DNA of 15,884 bases from JAGMXM01 sp964458325 (GCA_964458325.1 CAYWIM010000098.1:1-15884), one strand, 5' to 3'; counted from the stretch's first letter, positions 1 through 7,334 are shown. Notes: generated by a model from the letters alone, not told the origin. Program-made: numbers and translations.

Positions 1-633
1 GCTGCCGAGGCGGCGTTCACCCTGATCGAGCTGCTGGTCGTGATCGCCATCATCGCGATACTGGCAGGAATGCTGCTGCCGGCGATCGCGCGCGCGAAGG
101 AAAAGGCGAAGGTCGCCAAGGTTCATGCCGAGCTGTACGGGATCGGGATCGCCTTGCACATGTATTCGGATGACCACGGAGGCCGGGTTCCGCCCGTGCG
201 GGAGAACTGCAACAACGATCTGCGAGAGCACTGGTGCCAGCTGCCCATCGAGCTTGCCGATGGCCGCTACCTGCCGCGCAGCGATGCCGGCGGGCGCGAG
301 GCCCGCGTCGAAGATCCGTTCCATCCGGGGCACACCTACAAATACGCCGCGCCCGGCCCGCTGCTGCTCAACGGCGAGCCGGCGGGGGATTACTCGCTGT
401 GGGTGCCCGCCAGCTACCCCGATCTCAAGAGCGACACCGGCCGGTTCCACTCGAAGCCATCCGACAGCCCGGTCCGGTGGGCCATCTGGAGCCTGGGGCC
501 GCGTCCCAGCAGCACACGCAGCCAGAGCAGCCACGCGCCGATGAGCGCGCTCACGTGGTACCGGCGCGCCGGCGACGACGGCGTGATCGTCCGGTATGCG
601 GCGCGCGATGGGATCCAGTTCACGAGCCGATGA
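1..633 (+). CDS. Type II secretion/pilin-like pseudopilin (5' truncated by window edge)
   Basis: Reading frame 1 is open from the first base to a TGA at 631-633, giving 210 visible residues; the true start lies outside the window. Residues 6-24 (FTLIELLVVIAIIAILAGM) are the class III signal/transmembrane helix of type IV pilin-like proteins, with the methylation-type Phe at residue 6 and the conserved Glu at residue 10. The residue before the Phe is Ala rather than the commoner Gly, so cleavage by prepilin peptidase would be after Ala. A Lys/Ala/Glu-rich helix follows (about 30-50), then a globular part with WAIWSLGPRP near 160-170, like the Trp-Ser-x-Gly region of major pseudopilins. Such proteins are membrane-anchored and assemble into a secretion pseudopilus; large paralogous sets are typical of Verrucomicrobiota and Planctomycetota, and many have no known role. 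The start at position 40 is internal to the signal helix and is not a real start. Confidence 0.9.
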   Translation, partial: AAEAAFTLIELLVVIAIIAILAGMLLPAIARAKEKAKVAKVHAELYGIGIALHMYSDDHGGRVPPVRENCNNDLREHWCQLPIELADGRYLPRSDAGGREARVEDPFHPGHTYKYAAPGPLLLNGEPAGDYSLWVPASYPDLKSDTGRFHSKPSDSPVRWAIWSLGPRPSSTRSQSSHAPMSALTWYRRAGDDGVIVRYAARDGIQFTSR

Positions 634-869
634 TCCCCAGATCACGCTCCGGAGGCGGCCGGCTCAGAGCGATATCCGCCTCGTGACCTCGGCGGCTGCC
701 CAGATGGCGCGAATGGCCTCTTCGTCGCCATACCCATCAGGAACAGCGGGGCTGGGATTGTTGGCGTAGTACCAGCGCTTCCGGTCGAGCGGTGGTCCGC
801 GAGTCAATCGTTCGCACACTATTTTGGCCTGCATTAGAGGCTGGACTTCCTTCATGAGAAGAAAACAGA
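634..869. other. Intergenic region with one copy of a dispersed repeat
   Basis: This 236-bp spacer separates the pseudopilin from the rhamnosidase-like gene on the same strand. It holds a GGAGGCGG / CCGCCTC inverted pair (arms about 651-658 and 676-682) followed by the repeat at 675-697 that recurs near 4834. A minus-strand frame at 664-903 encodes a plausible-looking stretch (QAKIVCERLTRGPPLDRK) and ends inside the repeat, but it overlaps the next gene and has no recognisable family. I see no clear terminator or promoter. Confidence 0.5.
675..697 (+). repeat. Dispersed intergenic repeat, copy 1
   Basis: A 23-bp stretch beginning TCCGCCTCGTGACC and ending GGCGGCT matches positions 4834-4856 at 22 of 23 bases. 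Both copies are preceded by CCGGAGGCGG (649-658 here), so each can fold a GAGGCGG/CCGCCTC stem. Both lie in intergenic DNA, as expected of a REP-like element. No transposase is visible nearby. Confidence 0.65.
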
Positions 870-2591
870 ATGAGACTTGGCATGAAATCGATCTTTCGCG
901 CATTCACCGCGCTGTTTCTCTTGCTGCTGCCTCTTGCGCCCGCGCTTCACGCCCAAGGGCCGAATGGCAACCCACGCATTGCCGGCACTGTCAAGGCCGC
1001 CGCCTCGACGGATCTCGCGCCGGTCTTTGCGCGGCAGATGAAGCGGATTGAGGAACGGCGGGCTTCGTGGCTGGCGAAAGCTGCGGCGGCCACGCCCGCC
1101 CTCATCCGCGCGCCCATGAGGCCGGTGGCGGTGGTCAAAGTCCAGAGAGACACCGCCAGCTTCCAAGGCTGGAAAATGGTTGCCGTCGGCAAGCCGGAGT
1201 CGGTCTATGACAAGCCGCTGCCGCCGGGCCATAGCTTCATCCTGGATTTCGGCGAGCACTTCGTCGGTCAGCTCGATTTGTCCGTGCGCGCGTTCGACGT
1301 TCCCGTGGACGCCCCGGTGCGGCTTTCGCTGATCTTCGGCGAGATGCCGGCGGAGGTGGCCGAGCCGTTCGATCCGTATCCGGGCACGCTCACCCGCGCG
1401 TGGCTGCAGGACGAGGTGGTGAACATTGACGACGTGCCCCAGACGATCCGCCTGCCGCGGCGCTACGCGTTCCGCTACCTCAAGGTGACGGTGGTTTCGT
1501 GCAGCACCCACGGCACATTCGGCTTTTCCGACATCCGCGCCGAAGCCATCACTTCGGCCGACGAGCAGCGTCTGCGGCCTTTCGCGCCCGCCAACGACGC
1601 CGAGGCTGCCCTGGACAGGGTCAGCGTGCGGACCTTGCGCGACTGCATGCAGACGGTCTTCGAGGATGGCCCGAAGCGCGACCGCCGGCTGTGGCTCGGC
1701 GATCTGCGGCTCCAGGCGCAGGCGAACTACGTCACCTACTGCCAATACGAACTCGTCAAACGCTCGCTCTACATCCTCGCGGGCACAGCGACGCCGCACG
1801 GTCTCGTCGGCACCTGCTCATTCGAGCGGCCCGAACCGGTGCGCGGCGGCAACAGCATCCTCGATTACACCGCGCTATTTGCGCCGACGGTCCTCGAATA
1901 CCTCGAAGCCAGCGGCGACCGCGCCACGGCGGAGGACCTCTGGCCTCTGGTGCTCAAGCAGCTCGATTTCACGCTCGAACCCGTCAACGCCGAGGCCCTG
2001 TTCATGCCGCCGAAACGCTGGTGGCTCTTCGTCGACTGGCATCGGACGCTCGATAAGCAGGCGCCGGAGCACGCCATCGTGTTGTTTGGCCTGAAGTCGA
2101 CGCTGAAGCTGGCCGAGAAGATCGGCAAGGCCGATGAGGTCAGGTTCATCGGAGAGATCGTCTCCCGCATGGAAGCCGCCGCGCGCCGGGATCTCTGGGA
2201 CGATTCGCTCGGCCTCTTCATCAGCGGTCCGAAACGCGAGGTCTCGTGGGCTTCGCAGGCGTGGATGGTCCTGGCGGGGGTCCCGTCGCCCCTGCAGGCG
2301 CGCCGGGCCCTGTCGGGCGTCGTGCGCGATGCGAACGCGGAGAAGCCGGTGACACCCTACATGCATCACTATGTGGTCGAGGCGCTGCTGGTGGCGGGCT
2401 TGCGCGACGAGGGCATGGCTCACCTGCATTCCTACTGGGGCGGGATGTTGAAGAAGGGCGCGGACACGTTTTGGGAGGTCTATGTCCCAGGGGACGATTT
2501 CCTATCGCCGTACAACAGCCATCTCATGAACAGCTACTGCCACGCCTGGAGCTGCACACCGGCCTATTTCCTGCGCCGGAGGATACCATAG
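870..2591 (+). CDS. Secreted GH78-type alpha-L-rhamnosidase-like glycoside hydrolase
   Basis: A 573-residue protein. The first ATG is used, but the ATG at 882 (residue 5, MKSIFRAF) is an equally good start; both have only a weak AG-rich upstream. Residues 5-29 form a Sec signal peptide with probable cleavage after ALHA, so the enzyme is exported. Residues about 100-230 are a beta-rich accessory region; 240-570 resemble the (alpha/alpha)6 barrel of GH78. The catalytic signature is D266-G-P-K-R-D-R-R-L-W-L-G-D278, equivalent to the DCPQRERLGWTGD block of GH78. The position usually occupied by the general acid Glu is Asp271. The second acidic residue is probably E536 in DTFWEVY, followed by the family-typical CHAWSCTPAYFL (557-568). 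The predicted role is release of terminal L-rhamnose from polysaccharides or glycosides; the exact substrate is unknown. It is shorter than many GH78 enzymes, lacking extra N-terminal beta domains. It converges with purM. Confidence 0.85.
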   Translation: MRLGMKSIFRAFTALFLLLLPLAPALHAQGPNGNPRIAGTVKAAASTDLAPVFARQMKRIEERRASWLAKAAAATPALIRAPMRPVAVVKVQRDTASFQGWKMVAVGKPESVYDKPLPPGHSFILDFGEHFVGQLDLSVRAFDVPVDAPVRLSLIFGEMPAEVAEPFDPYPGTLTRAWLQDEVVNIDDVPQTIRLPRRYAFRYLKVTVVSCSTHGTFGFSDIRAEAITSADEQRLRPFAPANDAEAALDRVSVRTLRDCMQTVFEDGPKRDRRLWLGDLRLQAQANYVTYCQYELVKRSLYILAGTATPHGLVGTCSFERPEPVRGGNSILDYTALFAPTVLEYLEASGDRATAEDLWPLVLKQLDFTLEPVNAEALFMPPKRWWLFVDWHRTLDKQAPEHAIVLFGLKSTLKLAEKIGKADEVRFIGEIVSRMEAAARRDLWDDSLGLFISGPKREVSWASQAWMVLAGVPSPLQARRALSGVVRDANAEKPVTPYMHHYVVEALLVAGLRDEGMAHLHSYWGGMLKKGADTFWEVYVPGDDFLSPYNSHLMNSYCHAWSCTPAYFLRRRIP

Positions 2592-2650
2592 CTTTATTCT
2601 TGCTCGCTCGCCGGCCCGCCCAATCCCCTCCACCACGACCGGAATTCGTT

Positions 2651-2663
2651 TTGGACAGACATT
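2651..2663 (+). repeat. 13-bp direct repeat left of scaffold gap
   Basis: TTGGACAGACATT occurs here and again at 2745-2757, the first bases after the N run. Sequence to the right of the two copies differs; sequence to the left of the second copy is hidden by N. The arrangement looks like an undetected contig overlap rather than a biological repeat. Confidence 0.85.
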
Positions 2664-2734
2664 GAGCAGAGCCTCAGTGGAAGCAACGGCGATACAAACT
2701 ACAATGCTATTGGGGCAGATATTCGGGCTGAACA

Positions 2735-2744
2735 NNNNNNNNNN
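2735..2744. other. Assembly gap (10 N)
   Basis: Ten Ns interrupt the sequence at the 3' end of purM. Ten is a common placeholder length in scaffolding, so the true distance is unknown. The 71 bp to its left (2664-2734, about half G+C by my hand count) are poorer in G+C than the surrounding genes and may be an erroneous contig tip. Confidence 0.95.
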
Positions 2745-2757
2745 TTGGACAGACATT
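2745..2757 (+). repeat. 13-bp direct repeat right of scaffold gap
   Basis: TTGGACAGACATT begins exactly at the first base of the right-hand contig. It lies in the last codons of purM (minus strand, encoding M-S-V-Q) and matches 2651-2663. Confidence 0.85.
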
Positions 2758-3812
2758 TCCTCGACGCGGCAGCGCCCGGAGCCGGCCACAATCTCGCCAA
2801 TCGTCCACGCCGCGTGCCCCCGAGCCCGGATCTGCCGCAGCAAACGGTCGGAATCCGATTTCGATGCCACCAGCGTCATTCCGATCCCCATGTTGAAGAC
2901 CTGATACATCTCCGCGTCCGATATGCGCCCCCCTCGCTGCAGAACCTCGAAGATCGGCGGAACATCCCAAGCCCCGCGCCGGATCCGGGCATCGCAATTC
3001 GGAGGCAATGTCCGGGGCACGTTGTCGATGAATCCACCGCCCGTGATATGGGCGATGGCTTTCACCGTCCCCCGGCCCGAGCGCAGCGATGGGGATTGCT
3101 TGGAGAGCGCCCGCAGCAGCGGACCATAGCTGACATGGACCTTAAGCAGTTCCTCGCCAACGGGCCGATCGAGCTCGGGCAGCCGGCTGGCTGGCTTGAG
3201 TTTCATCCGCTCGAACAACACCCGCCGGGCCAGGGAATAGCCGTTGGTGTGCAGCCCGCTCGATGCCAGGCCGATGACGGCATCGCCCGGCCGGACTCGG
3301 CGGCCGTCGATGATCCGGGATTTCTCGACCACGCCCACGATCGTGCCGCTGACGTCGTATTCGCCCGGGCTGTAAAAGCCCGGCATCTGGGCCGTCTCGC
3401 CGCCGATCAGCGCGCACCGGTTCTCGGCGCAGGCTTGCGCGAATCCGCGGATGATCTGCTCGAAAACGCGGGGCTCGAGCTTGCCCGTTCCGATGTAATC
3501 CAGGAAAAAGAGCGGCTCGGCTCCAAGCACCGCGATGTCGTTGACACAGTGATTGACCAGGTCCTGGCCGATCGTGTCATGCCGGTCCATTGCGAAGGCC
3601 AGCTTCAGCTTGGTGCCCACGCCATCGACGCTCGAGACCAAAACCGGCTGCCGGTACCGACGGCAGTTCAGCGCAAACAGGCCGCCGAATCCGCCCACCT
3701 TTCCCAGCACCTCCGGGCGCCGGGCGGCCGCCAGCAACCGCGGGAGCCCCGCCTTCACCCGGTTGCCCAACTCGATGTCCACACCCGCCTTTGCATATGC
3801 ATGCTTGGTCAT
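2745..3812 (-). CDS. purM: Phosphoribosylformylglycinamidine cyclo-ligase (AIR synthetase), 3' end at scaffold gap
   Basis: This cytoplasmic enzyme carries out the ATP-dependent cyclisation of formylglycinamidine ribonucleotide to aminoimidazole ribonucleotide in purine synthesis. The visible part has 356 residues, essentially full family length. Signature blocks in order are YAKAGVDIELGN (6-17), DGVGTKLKLA (63-72), NDIAVLGAEPLFFLDY (91-106), GGETAQMPGFY (137-147), GLASSGLHTNGYSL (181-194), HITGGGFIDNVPR (255-267) and FNMGIGM (306-312). The ATG at 3812 is chosen because homologues begin here and AAAGGTGG lies 4 nt upstream; the frame extends further 5' but without family similarity. The stop is not visible: the frame runs into the Ns after EEMSVQ. 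Reading straight across the gap to 2502 would overlap the rhamnosidase gene and is an artefact. If the flanking 13-mer is collapsed, 18 more residues (NEFRSWWRGLGGPASEQE) and a TAA at 2594-2596 follow in frame. It is downstream of a TIM-barrel gene on the same strand (90-bp gap). Confidence 0.96.
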
Positions 3813-3816
3813 AATG

Positions 3817-3824
3817 CCACCTTT
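3817..3824 (-). promoter_or_regulatory. Ribosome binding site of purM
   Basis: On the minus strand AAAGGTGG precedes the ATG at 3812 by 4 nt. It supports that start over the longer in-frame extension to 3854. Confidence 0.6.
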
Positions 3825-3852
3825 CTCTGACGAGGATCCTGCGCCTTCAGCC

Positions 3853-3874
3853 ATGAAGCAGGCTTCATGCCTGC
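3853..3874. repeat. Overlapping hairpins upstream of purM
   Basis: ATGAAGC (3853-3859) pairs with GCTTCAT (3862-3868), and GCAGGC (3858-3863) pairs with GCCTGC (3869-3874). The two stems share bases and exclude each other. They lie in the 90-bp gap between the TIM-barrel gene and purM, about 40 nt upstream of the purM start in the transcript. This could be a REP-like element or an attenuator-like switch; no U-tract is present. Confidence 0.55.
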
Positions 3875-3902
3875 GGGCGCCGGGGCCTCTTGGCTCTGCC
3901 GG

Positions 3903-4736
3903 TCACCGGCCGAAAAACCGGCGTAAGTATTCCAGGCTCCGCGTCGCAATCTGCTCCGGCCCTTCCTCGAACTGGAACACCTCCACCGACACAAAGCCGC
4001 CGTATCCAACCCCGCGCAACGCCTCCGCTATCGGCCCGAAATCCACATCCCCAAAACCCGGTCCCTTCAGGTTCCGGTCGTTGGCGTGGAAGTAGGCGAA
4101 ATGCGGCCAGGAGTCGCGGATGATCTGGGGGATGGGTTTGGCCTCCGAGCTCATCGCTTTGACGTCGAGGATGATCTTGAATCGATCGCTCTCGAGAGTC
4201 CGCACGAACCGGATCGCATCCGCCGCCGTGTTGATGAAGTTGGTCTCCGCCGGCGCCAGCGGCTCGAAGCAGATGGTCACGCCGCGCGTTTCGGCTCGTT
4301 TGACCGCGGGCCGGAACGTCTCCTGGGCCCACTCCCAGGCCTGATCGTGCGAGACCCCGGGCATGACGTTCCGTTGCTTGGGCGATCCCACCACCATGAA
4401 ACGCCCTCCCACATCCGCGCAAAAATCCACCAGCGCCCCGAAATACCGGCTCGTCCGCTCCCGGATCGAGGCGTCCGGGTCGTTGATGTACATCCCTTCC
4501 GGTTTCACCAGCACCCAATGGATGGCCGAGATCTGAATCCCCGCTTGCTCAGCCATCCGCCGGATGCGGGCGCGCTCGTCGGCGCCGATCGTCTCGACCG
4601 AATCGGCCAGGGTGAACGGCGCGATCTCGAGCGCGCCGTAACCGATCCGAGCCACATATTCGATCGTCCGATCGATCGTCCACCCCCGGAATATTTCGTT
4701 GCAGATCGACAAAGTCACCGCGGATTCCGTTGCCAT
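3903..4736 (-). CDS. Xylose-isomerase-like TIM-barrel sugar isomerase/epimerase
   Basis: A 277-residue cytoplasmic protein without a signal peptide, of the AP-endonuclease-2/xylose-isomerase-like TIM-barrel superfamily. Likely divalent-metal ligands at barrel strand ends are E158 (CFEPL), D191 (ILDVKA), H217 (YFHANDRNLKGPG) and E252 (SVEVF), the Glu-Asp-His-Glu set of the sugar ketose epimerases and hydroxypyruvate isomerases in this fold. ALEIAPF (35-41) on an early strand also fits. It should act on a free or phosphorylated sugar or inositol derivative; the substrate cannot be read from sequence. The ATG at 4736 is chosen because the 12 extra codons upstream begin with TTG and show no family similarity; an AAGGAG lies about 20 nt upstream, too far to be a normal ribosome site. 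It is followed by purM on the same strand, perhaps co-transcribed, with no obvious pathway link. Confidence 0.85.
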   Translation of the reverse strand: MATESAVTLSICNEIFRGWTIDRTIEYVARIGYGALEIAPFTLADSVETIGADERARIRRMAEQAGIQISAIHWVLVKPEGMYINDPDASIRERTSRYFGALVDFCADVGGRFMVVGSPKQRNVMPGVSHDQAWEWAQETFRPAVKRAETRGVTICFEPLAPAETNFINTAADAIRFVRTLESDRFKIILDVKAMSSEAKPIPQIIRDSWPHFAYFHANDRNLKGPGFGDVDFGPIAEALRGVGYGGFVSVEVFQFEEGPEQIATRSLEYLRRFFGR

Positions 4737-4833
4737 GGGTGAGACCCTGACAAAATCTCCTTCAGCGCACAAGTCTGGAGCTTGCCCAGGACTCTCGTGG
4801 GGCAGCCGGTTTCCGGAGGCGGAAGAACAAACG

Positions 4834-4856
4834 TCCGCCTCGTCACCTCGGCGGCT
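4834..4856 (+). repeat. Dispersed intergenic repeat, copy 2
   Basis: This matches 675-697 at 22 of 23 bases. Here the preceding arm is well formed: GAGGCGGA (4816-4823) pairs perfectly with TCCGCCTC (4834-4841) across a 10-nt loop. It lies between two minus-strand genes, upstream of the TIM-barrel gene. Confidence 0.65.
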
Positions 4857-4882
4857 ACGGTATAAAGTGTGTCTGCTTTCAT

Positions 4883-4917
4883 GCCCTCCCTCCGCGAGGC
4901 ACGAGCGGGGGGAGGGC
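4883..4917 (-). terminator. Strong GC hairpin, candidate terminator of the 4929-7019 gene
   Basis: GCCCTCCCTCCGC (4883-4895) pairs with GCGGGGGGAGGGC (4905-4917) over 13 bp with one T-G wobble and a 9-nt loop. It begins 11 nt after the TAG of the minus-strand secreted-protein gene. No T-tract follows on the minus strand, so it may be a transcript-stabilising hairpin rather than a classic intrinsic terminator. Confidence 0.5.
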
Positions 4918-4928
4918 GCAGATGGTTG

Positions 4929-7019
4929 CTAATCCACCAGCCGGAAGAAACGGACCGGATCATCGACCGCATTGGTCCAGGTCCAAGGCCCGAGGTAAGT
5001 GTTGGGATTGATCGTTTGAGGCACGTTGGTGAACGGCCCCGAGACGTCCACGGCCGTCTGCAGCCGGTGGCCGCCTTCCCATCCGAGCACGACGTTGGTA
5101 TCGACCATCGTCGCCGAGAGCGATGGCGCCGGAGGCGCCGGCGGAAGCGATGCGCCCACCGGCAGCATCAGCAGCCGGAACGAGATCGGCTCGTTCAGGT
5201 TCACGAACGGATTGCTTGCCGGAGCCACCCCCGATGTGGTCAGACGCAGCCACCTTGATGCCGTCGGATTGCTCCATTGCCATCGCACACGCAAGGATTT
5301 GGCGCCCGTATCGGCGGCCAGGTTGTTCACTACGCTCACGTTGGGCGCAGAGAGAATATGTGCGCTCGTGGTGCCCGAAAAGCCAGGGGCGCGAAAGCCA
5401 TAGTCAGACTGTCCGGCCGGCGCCGCCTCGAACGTCTGGAACACGTTGGTCCCATTGCTGATGTTGTCGATGTAGATGTCGAACGGGCCGGTGTCATCGA
5501 GGCTGTCGATGACGAAATTGATCGACTCGAGCGTGCCCCAGAGGCCCGCCAGGTCGTTGGTCTTGGCGATGGTGGGATTCCATTGAATACTCGGGCCGCG
5601 CTGGACGTAATTGGGCGTGACTTCCGTCCCGGCGATCCAGACCGCATAATCGTTGGCATCCAGGAAGAACGCGTTTGTGACATCGGCGCCCTCGAAGAAT
5701 CCTTGCCCATAATAGCTGCGCAGGACGCGATAGCCATCGGCGCCCGGGACCTCCGACCACGACCAGAGGATCCCCTCGAGATCATTGCTGGTCGTCAGCG
5801 ACGCCTTGCCCGGCAGGCGCGAGAAGATCTTGGTCTCTTCCGGAAGCAGGGTGCGGTAGGCGTACACCTGGATCTCCACCGGCGTCTGCGCGTAATAGCC
5901 GATGGGCGCGGCGTTGGTTCGCGTGCCGGCGACGCTCGTGGGATTGCCCACCGTCTCGCTCCCGCGGCTGAAGGTGACGGTCTGCCAACCGTTGCTCGGG
6001 CTGACGATGGGCGCGTCGATCGGCGCGCCGCCGGACACGTTGGTGGCCCCGAGGAAGTTCAAGCTTGTGCTGGCGGTGTTGCCTGGCGCGCCAACGGTTG
6101 CCGTCTCGTTTGTGGTTTCCCGGATCGTCAAGGCGATGCGCAGGCTGGGATTGGCGCCGCCGCCCACCAGGACGCCCTGGGCGGGCATGCAGCCTTCCTG
6201 GTTGTTGATGGTCTGGGTCGCGCCCACCTCGGCGTTCTTCACCAGGCCCGACGCGGTCACGATGTTGTTGCCGCCGGTCACACCGGTGTCCTTCGACCCG
6301 ACAGGCATCCAGCTGCTGCCAACGACTCTCTGGTAGACGGTCACCTTGGTGGCCTGGGTCGAAACGCCCGAGACCACCACTTCATTGACCGCCGCACTCA
6401 GCGGGCCCACCACTTCCACCGTCGGGACATCCAGGCATGGCTCGTTCAACGTGAACCGCCAGCAATCGAACAAAAGCCGGTTCTGGGCGGTTCCGTTGAC
6501 CAAACCGCTCTGGTATCGGAACTCGATGGTCGGCGTGGTGCTTCCCGGACTGTTGGTCAGGTAGCCGAGGAATCCCCATTGGTTGGCTGGGTTTCCGTAC
6601 CTGCGCTGGAACTTGTCCGTCTCGGTAAACGACAGCGTCCCGCCCGAGGTGCAGGCGACGCTCAGAATGACATTCGTGCTGGTGTTGCCCGCCAGGCTGT
6701 TGAAATTGTAGTGGATCCGATACACCCCGCCCGGCACGCCCAGCGTAGGCGTCAATGTCACGCCGTACGACGGATCCGTGATGTCGGCGCCGCCATAATA
6801 ACAGCGGGAAACCGTGGTCTTGGGATGGCCGGGCGCCGTGCCGACCGCTCCCGCGTCCGCCAAGCCGGGGAATTGCTCGCTATACGTGCCATCCGTGTTC
6901 GGACCCGGACAATTGGTGGTGACCGTGCAAGGCGAGGGCCGGGCGGTGACATAGACGATATCCGCCCGCGCGCCGCCGCTTGCCAGACCGAGTAAACAAA
7001 AAATTGCCTCTTCCGGCAT
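4929..7019 (-). CDS. Large secreted beta-rich protein of unknown function
   Basis: A 696-residue protein rich in Thr, Asn, Ser, Gly and Val, as for extracellular beta-sandwich proteins. I do not recognise a catalytic family. Residues 5-19 (AIFCLLGLASGGARA, cleaved before DIVYV) look like a signal peptide core, but its n-region is MPEE, acidic instead of basic. The ATG at 7019 is the only candidate: the frame is open upstream to about 7073 but has no ATG, GTG or TTG there, and AGGAG directly abuts the start codon. Residues 97-195 hold a Cys-containing beta region with YRIHYNFNSLAG; 375-480 look fibronectin-like (WSWSEVPGADGYRVLRSYYG); 495-600 resemble a jelly-roll carbohydrate-binding fold (FDIYIDNISNGTNVFQTFE). 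The last 60 residues (WEGGHRLQTAVDVSGPF ending FFRLVD) match the C-terminal module style common on Verrucomicrobiota exported proteins. There is no PEP-CTERM anchor. Glycan binding or adhesion is only a guess. Confidence 0.7.
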   Translation of the reverse strand: MPEEAIFCLLGLASGGARADIVYVTARPSPCTVTTNCPGPNTDGTYSEQFPGLADAGAVGTAPGHPKTTVSRCYYGGADITDPSYGVTLTPTLGVPGGVYRIHYNFNSLAGNTSTNVILSVACTSGGTLSFTETDKFQRRYGNPANQWGFLGYLTNSPGSTTPTIEFRYQSGLVNGTAQNRLLFDCWRFTLNEPCLDVPTVEVVGPLSAAVNEVVVSGVSTQATKVTVYQRVVGSSWMPVGSKDTGVTGGNNIVTASGLVKNAEVGATQTINNQEGCMPAQGVLVGGGANPSLRIALTIRETTNETATVGAPGNTASTSLNFLGATNVSGGAPIDAPIVSPSNGWQTVTFSRGSETVGNPTSVAGTRTNAAPIGYYAQTPVEIQVYAYRTLLPEETKIFSRLPGKASLTTSNDLEGILWSWSEVPGADGYRVLRSYYGQGFFEGADVTNAFFLDANDYAVWIAGTEVTPNYVQRGPSIQWNPTIAKTNDLAGLWGTLESINFVIDSLDDTGPFDIYIDNISNGTNVFQTFEAAPAGQSDYGFRAPGFSGTTSAHILSAPNVSVVNNLAADTGAKSLRVRWQWSNPTASRWLRLTTSGVAPASNPFVNLNEPISFRLLMLPVGASLPPAPPAPSLSATMVDTNVVLGWEGGHRLQTAVDVSGPFTNVPQTINPNTYLGPWTWTNAVDDPVRFFRLVD

Positions 7020-7058
7020 CTCCTGGGGATTTCCAATTGGCCAAAACTGGCATCCAAT

Positions 7059-7072
7059 CTGACAACTGACAA
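7059..7072 (+). repeat. Tandem heptamer CTGACAA x2, possible operator
   Basis: CTGACAACTGACAA lies 40-53 bp upstream of the 7019 start (minus strand TTGTCAG twice). The place and 7-bp spacing could suit a DNA-binding protein, but two copies may also arise by chance slippage. Confidence 0.35.
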
Positions 7073-7143
7073 TCTACAGGCTTGTAAGTAATTAATGGAC
7101 AACAGGTAACATGACAGAAAATCACCCCAAACCAGGTAATCGA

Positions 7144-7184
7144 GCAGGGGCGCGAGCTTTGAGCCCCAGCTCGCGCGCCCCTGC
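7144..7184. repeat. Long GC-rich inverted repeat
   Basis: GCAGGGGCGCGAGCT (7144-7158) pairs with AGCTCGCGCGCCCCTGC (7168-7184): 15 bp with a 2-nt bulge and a 9-nt loop. It lies in otherwise AT-rich intergenic DNA. It could terminate transcription from either side, act as a REP-like element, or structure the leader of the + strand gene. Confidence 0.6.
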
Positions 7185-7262
7185 GGCCGCAAACCGCGTA
7201 AATTGCTATGATTTAAGCACTTTGCGAACGCCATGTATCGGTTTCAGCCTGTAAAATATCCC

Positions 7263-7275
7263 CCGGAAATTCCGG
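7263..7275. repeat. Short palindrome CCGGAAATTCCGG
   Basis: Six-base arms surround one central base, a symmetric operator-like site 346-358 bp upstream of the + strand gene. No bound regulator can be named. Confidence 0.4.
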
Positions 7276-7334
7276 AAGAACCAAAAAATTAAAAAGGTCT
7301 TTTTCATAAGCCAATAAGCCATTCTAGTTTGTTG

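Noticed and set aside
852..1799. 315-codon minus-strand open frame
   Set aside because: Antisense shadow of the rhamnosidase-like gene, with His/Arg-rich composition and no family motifs.
2502..2734. Continuation of the purM frame across the Ns to a stop at 2502
   Set aside because: The frame beyond the gap has no PurM similarity, overlaps the rhamnosidase gene and depends on an arbitrary gap length.
2745..3830. 361-codon + strand open frame
   Set aside because: Antisense shadow of purM, which has every family motif on the other strand.
5277..6995. 572-codon + strand open frame
   Set aside because: Arg/Gly/Asp-rich antisense shadow of the secreted-protein gene; no signal peptide or domain pattern.
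6758..7234. 158-codon minus-strand frame covering the start of the secreted-protein gene
   Set aside because: Mostly an alternative frame of that gene; considered as a frameshifted N-terminus, but no signal peptide joins sensibly to the downstream frame.
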